A DNA stretch of 39,728 nucleotides from Pirellulales bacterium (GTDB taxonomy: Bacteria > Planctomycetota > Planctomycetia > Pirellulales > Lacipirellulaceae): assembly GCA_020847515.1 (NCBI GenBank), contig JADLBW010000095.1, positions 1 through 39,728 of the forward strand. Direction: 5' to 3'. Under the pieces are notes generated by a model. It had not been told where the DNA came from. It worked only from the letters and a program-made list of their open reading frames with translations, and did not search any database. Every line of letters begins with the position of its first letter. Position 1 is the stretch's first letter. Of this stretch, positions 33,709 to 39,728 are shown in pieces. The position numbers and the translations under genes are program-made.

Positions 33709-34181
33709 GGAATCACTCTCCTTGCGTTTTGAAGATATATGATCGTATGGCGGAACTGCCGCCCCTTATCTTTGCAAAGTACATGCCACAGAGTTCGCCC
33801 GACCTACTCACTAGCGCAACGTCTTGCCTCCGACCAAACTACGACGCGCTGCGAGGCCTCGAGCGAGCCGGAGAGCGACCTCAGCAACGTGCCGCATCGG
33901 GCGCTTGCGCGCGAGGCCGCACGTTCAATCGGCCCGAGGTGTTCGGTTCAGCACTGTCGGTGGAGGCACGCCCGTATCGCAGCGGTCAAACAGTTGGCAC
34001 GGGCGGCCGGACTAACGAGAGGGCGGCCCAGCGCCGACGCGACGGCGCTGGATCATCCTTCGCGTGGTTAGGCCGCAAGATGTCATGCCAGGCAAGCGAG
34101 GAATCGAGCGCCGCCGCTAGATCCTTCGCCGCAGGCAGTTCGCATCGTGAAGAACGGATTGTCGTCTTCCCGCGGCGGCGG
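33709..34181. other. Gap between the transcarboxylase operon and the next leftward gene
   Basis: These 473 bases separate the stop of the biotin carrier gene from the four-helix membrane protein gene. A long rightward frame crosses the region, but it continues antisense through the biotin carrier and looks like a shadow. The main visible structure is a 9-base hairpin at 34028-34051. The left end should contain the promoter of the membrane protein gene. Confidence 0.4.
34028..34051 (-). terminator. Possible terminator of the transcarboxylase operon
   Basis: CCAGCGCCG (34028-34036) pairs perfectly with CGGCGCTGG (34043-34051) across a 6-base loop, about 130 bases beyond the biotin carrier stop codon. 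There is no T-run. It is the strongest stem in the gap and may end or protect the operon mRNA. Confidence 0.35.
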
Positions 34182-34559
34182 CTATTCGAACTCGACGAGT
34201 ACCTGTCCGCCCTGGACGGCGTCTCCGACGGCCGCATTGAGCCGTGCGATCTTGCCTGCAATGGGAGACGAGATGGAGGTCTCCATCTTCATGGCTTCCA
34301 GAACCATCAGGACGTCGTTCGGCTGAATGGCCTGGCCGGTCTGAACCGGCACCTTAACGACCACGCCGGCGACCGGGCTGCGGCAGACCTTGCTTTCGTC
34401 GGCGACAACCTCCGTGCCGACGCGCGCCGGGGCCGGCGTCGCCGTCGGCGCTCGCGCTGCGGGCGCCGCCGGGACGTAAGCTGGACGGCGGTGTTCCGGC
34501 TCAGCGGCGTCAACTTCAACTTCGTATGTTTTGCCGTCGATGGTGAGCTTGAGTTTCAA
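34182..34559 (-). CDS. Transcarboxylase 1.3S biotin carrier subunit
   Basis: This 125-residue biotinyl protein carries the carboxyl group between the 12S and 5S subunits. The N-terminus MKLKLTIDGKTYEVEVD and the C-terminus GDAVQGGQVLVEFE closely resemble the Propionibacterium 1.3S subunit as I remember it. An alanine/proline hinge (about 25-45) connects to the biotinyl domain with VLEAMKME, biotin on lysine 91. The start is TTG at 34559, with AGGAG six bases before it inside the stop of the preceding gene. It is the last gene of the operon. In contrast to most biotin carriers of carboxylases, no biotin carboxylase gene accompanies it. Confidence 0.92.
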   Translation of the reverse strand: MKLKLTIDGKTYEVEVDAAEPEHRRPAYVPAAPAARAPTATPAPARVGTEVVADESKVCRSPVAGVVVKVPVQTGQAIQPNDVLMVLEAMKMETSISSPIAGKIARLNAAVGDAVQGGQVLVEFE

Positions 34560-34565
34560 GTGCTT

Positions 34566-34570
34566 CTCCT
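34566..34570 (-). promoter_or_regulatory. Ribosome binding site deciding the TTG start of the biotin carrier
   Basis: AGGAG on the leftward strand lies six bases before TTG at 34559, overlapping the stop codon of the small subunit gene. It is the only good start signal for the biotin carrier, as no ATG precedes its conserved N-terminus. Confidence 0.7.
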
Positions 34571-34892
34571 AGCCGTGCCGGACCGGCAGCAAGTGGGAGG
34601 CCTGGATGGTGACGCGGCCTTGCTGCGCCCACGAGGTCCCACCGATCAGCCGGATTTGTCGAATATGGGGCTTCACGCCCAAATAGGCCGCTATGGCGGC
34701 GCTGATCACTGAGAGCAGCTCGTCGCTGACGCCGGGCCCGAGCTTGGGGGGCGCCGCGGCGGCGCGTTGCGGCGTTTGGGCCTCCAGCGCCGCCACTCGT
34801 TCGCCCAACCGCGCGAGGTCCGCCTGCAGTCGCGCCAGCGCTTCGTCCAGCGATCCTTGTTCGTCTGCCTTCAAGATCGTAGTCCTGTTCAA
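34569..34892 (-). CDS. Small coiled-coil subunit of the transcarboxylase (soluble OadG-like)
   Basis: This protein of up to 107 residues lies between the 12S and 1.3S genes. The first half is a heptad-type coiled coil (SLDEALARLQADLARLGERVAALEAQ). After a proline/alanine linker comes LLSVISAAIAAYLGVKPHIRQIRLIGG and then W-AQQGRVTIQASH. The ISAAIAAYLG segment followed by a basic strand and a W...GR motif resembles the soluble C-terminal part of gamma subunits of sodium-pumping decarboxylases (OadG). The membrane helix of those proteins is absent here. I recall a similar short ORF in Propionibacterium transcarboxylase loci. No ATG exists: TTG at 34892 or, with AGGA upstream, TTG at 34874 is the start. 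It probably helps assemble the complex. Confidence 0.75.
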   Translation of the reverse strand: MNRTTILKADEQGSLDEALARLQADLARLGERVAALEAQTPQRAAAAPPKLGPGVSDELLSVISAAIAAYLGVKPHIRQIRLIGGTSWAQQGRVTIQASHLLPVRHG

Positions 34893-35028
34893 CTAGTCGG
34901 TTCTTCGCGACAGGCGGCAGCGGGGATTTGCACCCAAGGGTCGGCCTGCGGTCGAATCGCCTTTCATGGCTGCAATTCTACTAATGCCGGCAAGCGGCAA
35001 AAACGCTTTTCCATCGCTCGTACCGCAT

Positions 35029-36588
35029 TTACAGGGGAATCAAACCGTGCTTCTTGGGCGGACGATAATCGCGCTTAGCCCGCAAATACTCAAGGGCCTG
35101 GGCGAGCCGTCGGCGAGTATCGGCCGGTTCAATGATGTCGTCAACCAATCGTCTCCCGGCCGCCACGTACGGCGAGGCAAAGGTCGAGCGGTACATGTCG
35201 ATCAATTCAGCGCGTTTGGCGGCCTTGTCTTCGGCCTGTTGCATCTCTTTGCGGAATACGATCTCCACGGCCCCTTCGGCGCCCATCACCGCCACCTCGG
35301 CGGTCGGCCAGGCGAGGACGTAGTCGGCGCCCAGGTCGCGGGAGCTCATGGCTACGTGTGCGCCTCCGTACGACTTGCGCAGGATCACTTGGATCTTTGG
35401 CACGGTCGCCGCGGAGTAGGCAAACAGCAGCTTCGCCCCGTGGCGAATGATGCCGCCGTACTCCTGCTGGACGCCCGGCAGATACCCGGGCACGTCGACG
35501 AACGTCACCAGCGGGATATTGAACGCGTTGCAGAACCGGATGAACCGGCTGGCCTTCACCGAGGCGTTGATGTCGATCGCCCCCGATAGAACCGACGGCT
35601 GATTGGCGATGACGCCGATCGAGCGGCCGACGATCCGGGCGAAGCCGACCACCATGTTGGGAGAATAGCCTGCCTGGACCTCCAGAAAATCTCCCTGATC
35701 TACGACGCCGGCAATGACGTCGCGCACGTCGTACGCTTTTTTAGGGTCCGTCGGCACCGCGTCGTTGAGCTGCGGGTTCGGATCGACGCTATCGTCGGTC
35801 GATACGCGCGGCGGCTCCTCGAGATTATTGGAGGGCAGGAAGCTCAGCAACCGTCGACAGATGCCCAGGGCGTCTTCGTCGTTTTCGGCGATGAAGTGAA
35901 TCACGCCCGAGTGAACCATGTGGGCATCGGCGCCCCCCAGCGCCTCGGCCGTGATCTGTTCGCCCGTCACCTGCTTGATGACTTGCGGCCCGGTGATGAA
36001 CATCTGCGCCTGCCGGGTCTGGATGACGAAGTCGGTCAGCGCGGGCGAATAGGCCGCCCCGCCGGCGCACGGCCCGCAGATCAGCGAAATCTGCGGCACG
36101 ACGCCCGAGAGCATGACATTGTGGTAAAACACCTGCCCGTAGCCTGAAAGCGAGTCGATGCCCTCCTGCACGCGGGCGCCGCCGGAATCGTTGATGAACA
36201 CAAACGGGCTGCCCGTCTTCAGCGAGCGGGCCATCGCGTCGGAGACCTTCAGCGAGTGCACCTCGCCCGCCGAGCCCCCCAGCACGGTGAAGTCCTGGCT
36301 GGCCAAGTGGACCAGTCGGCCATCCACGGTCGCGGCGCCGGTGACGACGCCGTCGGCGGGGCATTCTTTATCGGCCATGCCGAGCTGCGTCTGTCGATGC
36401 TGGGCGAATAAGCCGAACTCGTCCAGGCTGTCGGGGTCGACCAGCGCATCGACCCGTTCGCGGGCGGTCATTTTCCCTTGTTCGCGTTGCTTGGCCAGTT
36501 TGTCGGCGCCGCCCCCGAGCTTGATATGTTCGCGGGCGTCGCGAAGCTGGCCAATCAGGTCCTGCATTGAATTTGATTTGACAGCCAT
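35029..36588 (-). CDS. mmdA: Methylmalonyl-CoA transcarboxylase 12S subunit (acyl-CoA carboxyltransferase)
   Basis: The 12S subunit moves the carboxyl group from methylmalonyl-CoA to biotin, giving propionyl-CoA. The 519-residue protein has two crotonase-type domains. The first contains VHLASQDFTVLGGSAGE, FVFINDSGGARVQEGIDSLSGYG, and CGPCAGGAAYSPALTDF. The second contains ANQPSVLSGAIDINASVKA, VDVPGYLPGVQQEYGGIIRHGAKLLFAYS and KSYGGAHVAMSSRDLGAD. It ends in PPKKHGLIPL, very like the Propionibacterium 12S tail as I remember it. By sequence alone a propionyl-CoA carboxylase beta subunit is possible, but the neighbours (5S subunit, 1.3S carrier, no biotin carboxylase) favour the transcarboxylase. 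The gene starts 17 bases after the 5S gene; 136 bases then separate it from the small subunit gene. Confidence 0.93.
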   Translation of the reverse strand: MAVKSNSMQDLIGQLRDAREHIKLGGGADKLAKQREQGKMTARERVDALVDPDSLDEFGLFAQHRQTQLGMADKECPADGVVTGAATVDGRLVHLASQDFTVLGGSAGEVHSLKVSDAMARSLKTGSPFVFINDSGGARVQEGIDSLSGYGQVFYHNVMLSGVVPQISLICGPCAGGAAYSPALTDFVIQTRQAQMFITGPQVIKQVTGEQITAEALGGADAHMVHSGVIHFIAENDEDALGICRRLLSFLPSNNLEEPPRVSTDDSVDPNPQLNDAVPTDPKKAYDVRDVIAGVVDQGDFLEVQAGYSPNMVVGFARIVGRSIGVIANQPSVLSGAIDINASVKASRFIRFCNAFNIPLVTFVDVPGYLPGVQQEYGGIIRHGAKLLFAYSAATVPKIQVILRKSYGGAHVAMSSRDLGADYVLAWPTAEVAVMGAEGAVEIVFRKEMQQAEDKAAKRAELIDMYRSTFASPYVAAGRRLVDDIIEPADTRRRLAQALEYLRAKRDYRPPKKHGLIPL

Positions 36589-36605
36589 GATATGACTCGC
36601 GGCCC

Positions 36606-38114
36606 TCAGGCCGGCTCAACGGTAACTTGATGTGATCTGTCGCCAATCGTTACCTTGTAGGCGACAGGGCCGGCGACCGGTTTTTTGCCCGCGGCGCCGC
36701 TGCCGTCGGCGGGCGCCTGAGCCGCGCCGGCGGGGGCGGCCTTGCGGCTGACGTTCTTGGGCCCTTCGGCGCGCGAGGCCAGGAACTTGGGCGCGACCTG
36801 CGGGAACATCGCGTAGGTCAGCACGTCCTCGTCGCTGCCATCGCATCCCGGCAGGGCCAGCGCCTGCGTGCGCAGCTCTTCCCATTCGGGCTTAAGCAAA
36901 TCCGCCGGCCGCGTCGTTATCAGCTCTTTCTTGGCGTGCGCCTTGGCCAGTTCGACGACCTTCTCGTCGCGAGGTCCGATCGTCTCGCCGTAATAGCCCA
37001 GCATCAAATCGGCGAACTCGCCCGTCATGGCCTTGTACCGGCCCATCAGCACGTTAAACACGGCCTGCGTGCCGACGATCTGGCTGGAGGGCGTCACCAG
37101 GGGCGGATAGCCGGCGTCCTTGCGCACCTTAGGGACCTCGGCGAGCACTTCTTTCAAGCGATCGCCGGCGCCTTGTTGTTTGAGCTGGCTCTCCATATTC
37201 GAGATCATGCCGCCGGGGATCTGGCTGTCGAAGATCTCCGTCTCGACGCCGAGGAATTTCGACTCGAATTCGGCGTATCGCGGCCGCACCTTGGCGAAGT
37301 GTTCTTTGATCTTGAGCAAGCGGTCTTTATCGAGCTTCGTCGCGTAGCCCGTGCCTTCGAGCATCTCGACCACGGCCTCGGTGGGATTGTGCCCCGGTCC
37401 CAGGCTGAGCGAAGAAATCGAGCTGTCGACGACGTCGGCTCCGGCCTCGATCGCCCACATGAGGCTCACCATCGTTACGCCCGTGGTCGAGTGAACGTGC
37501 ACGTGCACGCGGGCGTCGGCGCCGCACTTTTCCTTGATGCCTTTCACCAGGTCGTAGGCCGGCTGGGGCCGCAACAGGGCCGCCATGTCTTTGATGCAAA
37601 TCGAGTCGCAGCCCCAGTCTCGCAGGCGGGCTGCCATGTCGACGAATCTCTCTACGGTATGCAGCGGCGAAATCGTATAGCAGATGGTTCCCTGGGCGTG
37701 CTTGCCGGTGCGCCGCACGGCCTCGAGGGCGCGAGCCAGATTTCGCGGATCGTTCAGCGCGTCGAACACGCGGAACACATCCATGCCGTTTTCCGCCGCC
37801 TTCTCGACGAAGCGGTCGACGACCGTGTCCTCATAGTGCCTGTATCCCAGCAGGTTTTGTCCCCGCAACAGCATCTGCAGGCGGCTATTGGGGAGCAGCT
37901 TGCGAAAGCTGCGGAGCCGCTCCCAGGGATCCTCGTTGAGGTAGCGAATGCAGGAGTCGTAGGTGGCGCCCCCCCAGCATTCGACGCTCCAGTACCCCGC
38001 CTGATCGATATCGGCGCAGGCCGGCGCCATGTCTTCCATCGCCATGCGGGTCGCTAGCAGGCTCTGATGGCCGTCGCGAAGCGCCAGTTCGGTAATGTCA
38101 ACCACGCGAGACAT
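36606..38114 (-). CDS. Transcarboxylase 5S subunit (pyruvate carboxyltransferase)
   Basis: The 5S subunit takes the carboxyl group from biotin to pyruvate, making oxaloacetate. The 502-residue protein has a metal-dependent TIM barrel: aspartate 14 and histidine 16 in LRDGHQSLLATRMAMEDM, lysine 175 in CIKDMAA (the carbamylated lysine), and histidines 206 and 208 in VHVHSTTG. Long segments such as YWSVECWGGATYDSCI, SRLQMLLRGQNLLGYRHY and GPGHNPTEAVVEMLEGTGY match the Propionibacterium 5S sequence as I know it, and the metal ligands fall at a constant offset from it. The C-terminus (GPVAYKVTIGDRSHQVTVEPA) also matches, and there is no biotinyl domain. AAGGA before its ATG lies in the end of the CoA-transferase gene, three bases away. 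Confidence 0.93.
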   Translation of the reverse strand: MSRVVDITELALRDGHQSLLATRMAMEDMAPACADIDQAGYWSVECWGGATYDSCIRYLNEDPWERLRSFRKLLPNSRLQMLLRGQNLLGYRHYEDTVVDRFVEKAAENGMDVFRVFDALNDPRNLARALEAVRRTGKHAQGTICYTISPLHTVERFVDMAARLRDWGCDSICIKDMAALLRPQPAYDLVKGIKEKCGADARVHVHVHSTTGVTMVSLMWAIEAGADVVDSSISSLSLGPGHNPTEAVVEMLEGTGYATKLDKDRLLKIKEHFAKVRPRYAEFESKFLGVETEIFDSQIPGGMISNMESQLKQQGAGDRLKEVLAEVPKVRKDAGYPPLVTPSSQIVGTQAVFNVLMGRYKAMTGEFADLMLGYYGETIGPRDEKVVELAKAHAKKELITTRPADLLKPEWEELRTQALALPGCDGSDEDVLTYAMFPQVAPKFLASRAEGPKNVSRKAAPAGAAQAPADGSGAAGKKPVAGPVAYKVTIGDRSHQVTVEPA

Positions 38115-38117
38115 GAG

Positions 38118-39632
38118 TTATTTTCCTTCCGCGCTGCGGCTGTGGCCCGTCAAGGGCAGCATGCTTCCCGTTTCCAGCAGATTGCGGTGCAATTCGAAGC
38201 AGCGGCCCAAATCGTGCCGTATGTGGCCCATCGGCGCCGACTCAAGATACTTATGCAAGTAGTCGCGGTACATGGGATGGGCGCAGTTATCGATAATCGT
38301 GCGGGCGCGCGTCGTCGGCCCGAGACCGCGAAGGTCGGCCAATCCCTGCTCGGTAACGACGACCTGCACCGAGTGTTCGTTGTGATCGACGTGGGTCGCC
38401 ATTGGCACGACCGTCGAGATGCGCCCCCCCTTGGCCACGCTAGGGGCGACGAGGAACGACAGGTAGCCGTTGCGGGTGAAGTCGCCGGAACCGCCGACGC
38501 CGTTCATGACCTGTCCGCCGCAGACGTGCGTGGAGTTGGCACAGCCGAAGATGTCCATCTCCAGGACCGTGTTGATCGTTATCACGCCCAGTCGCCGCAC
38601 GACGCCGGGGTTGTTGGACAGCTCTTGCGGCCGCAGGACGATCCGCGGCGTGAAGAAGTCCATGTTTTCATACACCCGCATCAGTCGGTCTTCGCTCAGC
38701 GTCAGGCTGGTGGCCGAGGCGCCCCGCAGTCGCCCCTGCTCCATCAGCTCGACCAGGGCGTCCTGGAAGACCTCGCTGTACATGACGAACGGCGGCACCT
38801 CTTTGTTCTGGCCCAGGCGAGCCATGACCGCGTTGGCGACGTTGCCCACGCCCGATTGCAGCGGCAAGAATTCAGGGGGTATCCGCTTCGCGCGAAGTTC
38901 CTGCAGGATGAAACGGACGACATGATCGGCGATGCGTTCGCTGCACAGGTCCGGCGGATCGAACGGCGCGACGCCGTCCGCCTCGTCGGTTTCCACGATC
39001 CCGATGATTCGGCTCGGATCGACCGAAGCGAAGGGCGTGCCGATCTTAGCCAGGGCGTGATCGATGGGAATCGACGACCGGTGGGGCGGCAGCGGGAGCA
39101 GCCGGATGTCGTGCATCTCCATCAGCCGTTTGGAGTGATGCCGGTTGACCTCAATGACGACCTTGTCGGCATGCCGCAGGAACGAAGGCGAGGCGCCCAC
39201 CGAGGCGCTGAGATACACCCGCCCGTCGTTGGTGACCTCCACCGCCTCGACGACGGCGAAGTCGAGGTTGCCGAAGAAGCCGAACTCCACCATTTGCGGC
39301 AGGTGGGACAAGTGCATGTCGACGAATTCGACGCGCTGCGCATTGATCCGCGAGCGAAGCGCACGGCTGCCCTGGTAGGGCGCTCGCCAGGCGATGGCGT
39401 CGGCCTCGGCGAGGGCCTCGTCGAGGCTGGCGCCGGTGCTTGCGCCCGTAAGCACGCGTATCTTGAACCGTTCGCCCCGCTGATGCAGCTCAGTCGCCCG
39501 CCGAGCGAGCGCCGCGGGCACCGCTTTGGCCGCGCCGGCCGGGGTGAAGCCGGAAAAGCCGACCAGCGCGCCATCGGGGATCATGGCAGCGGTTTCGTCG
39601 GCGGTCAGCGTGGGGAAGGGACCTGCGGGCAT
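38118..39632 (-). CDS. Succinyl-CoA/propionyl-CoA (or acetate) CoA-transferase of the Cat1 family
   Basis: This enzyme of 504 residues moves CoA between acyl-CoA and a carboxylic acid. Family features are VGFSGFTPAGAAKAVPAALA near the N-terminus, RVLTGASTGASLDEALAEAD near 69, and PLQSGVGNVANAVMARLG near 260. The catalytic glutamate lies in MYSEVFQDAL near 290, and MNGVGGSGDFTRNGYLSFLV is near 385. Propionyl-CoA:succinate, succinyl-CoA:acetate and acetyl-CoA hydrolase activities cannot be told apart by eye. Its place as the first gene of an operon with the transcarboxylase strongly suggests CoA exchange between propionyl-CoA and succinate. The ATG at 39632 starts just before the conserved region. 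No clear promoter is visible in the 96 bases left. Confidence 0.92.
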   Translation of the reverse strand: MPAGPFPTLTADETAAMIPDGALVGFSGFTPAGAAKAVPAALARRATELHQRGERFKIRVLTGASTGASLDEALAEADAIAWRAPYQGSRALRSRINAQRVEFVDMHLSHLPQMVEFGFFGNLDFAVVEAVEVTNDGRVYLSASVGASPSFLRHADKVVIEVNRHHSKRLMEMHDIRLLPLPPHRSSIPIDHALAKIGTPFASVDPSRIIGIVETDEADGVAPFDPPDLCSERIADHVVRFILQELRAKRIPPEFLPLQSGVGNVANAVMARLGQNKEVPPFVMYSEVFQDALVELMEQGRLRGASATSLTLSEDRLMRVYENMDFFTPRIVLRPQELSNNPGVVRRLGVITINTVLEMDIFGCANSTHVCGGQVMNGVGGSGDFTRNGYLSFLVAPSVAKGGRISTVVPMATHVDHNEHSVQVVVTEQGLADLRGLGPTTRARTIIDNCAHPMYRDYLHKYLESAPMGHIRHDLGRCFELHRNLLETGSMLPLTGHSRSAEGK

Positions 39633-39728
39633 CGGGTTGCAGTGAGTCTATGCGATGGTCTATGGAAATGGTTATTGAGCTAAGAGCGAGACGCGGGCGG
39701 CATGGCGCCGCTGCCTGGCAGCTCTAAC

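Noticed and set aside
33729-34712. Rightward frame of 327 codons over the gap after the biotin carrier
   Set aside because: It runs antisense through the whole biotin carrier gene, has a low-complexity arginine-rich translation and no recognisable domain.
34182-38114. Sodium-pumping oxaloacetate or methylmalonyl-CoA decarboxylase
   Set aside because: These need the membrane OadB/MmdB subunit, which is missing here, and the small subunit lacks the gamma-subunit membrane helix. The 5S and 12S similarity points to the soluble transcarboxylase.
38067-39683. Very long rightward open frame (about 538 codons) opposite the CoA-transferase
   Set aside because: It is antisense to a gene with clear family motifs; its translation is rich in histidine, arginine and aspartate, typical of a GC-rich shadow frame. 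The same applies to the rightward frame at 36936-38057.

Overview
The window is a 39.7 kb stretch of GC-rich chromosomal DNA, densely packed with genes on both strands. It most likely comes from a planctomycete, probably of the Pirellulales type. The evidence is the combination of a CSPSR sulfatase, a long TatC, secreted and lipoprotein genes of planctomycete style, fhcA and fhcB of tetrahydromethanopterin-linked C1 metabolism, and a DXP synthase with the GDGAFPSG cofactor motif. The assignment rests on gene content and remembered family sequences; no database search was run. I saw no rRNA, tRNA, CRISPR array, insertion sequence or prophage.

Left part (1-13 kb). A rightward run xseA-xseB-ispA-dxs-nadK covers exonuclease VII, prenyl diphosphate synthesis, DXP synthesis and NAD kinase. 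The last three are nearly or actually overlapping. A secreted protein and a tiny membrane protein follow, then pyruvate kinase (leftward), an SDR oxidoreductase, a sulfatase, and a leftward cassette of ribbon-helix-helix protein, 75-residue protein and membrane-anchored trypsin-like protease. A perfect 17-bp palindrome lies upstream of the cassette and a strong terminator far downstream.

Middle part (13-25 kb). This is mostly housekeeping: a uroporphyrinogen-III methyltransferase/synthase fusion, a TPR protein, ribosomal protein S20, an overlapping rluB-type/pyrK pair, a small lipoprotein, mannose-6-phosphate isomerase, a TatC with a greatly enlarged first loop, a conserved basic protein, a TPR lipoprotein and a GT1-family glycosyltransferase.

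Right part (25-39.7 kb). Two metabolic blocks stand out. The first is fhcB, translationally coupled to an unknown five-helix membrane protein, and fhcA, separated from fhcB by a PAP2 phosphatase on the other strand. These two proteins are subunits of the formyltransferase/hydrolase complex that releases formate from the H4MPT pathway; fhcC and fhcD are not here. The second is a leftward operon at 39.6-34.2 kb: CoA-transferase, transcarboxylase 5S, transcarboxylase 12S, a small coiled-coil subunit and the 1.3S biotin carrier. It closely matches the Propionibacterium methylmalonyl-CoA:pyruvate transcarboxylase and lacks both a membrane decarboxylase subunit and a biotin carboxylase. This is the carboxyl- and CoA-recycling half of a Wood-Werkman propionate cycle, and it is the most notable system in the window. 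Between the blocks lie a secreted glucoamylase-like protein, a DUF421 membrane protein with a partner, and a small four-helix membrane protein.
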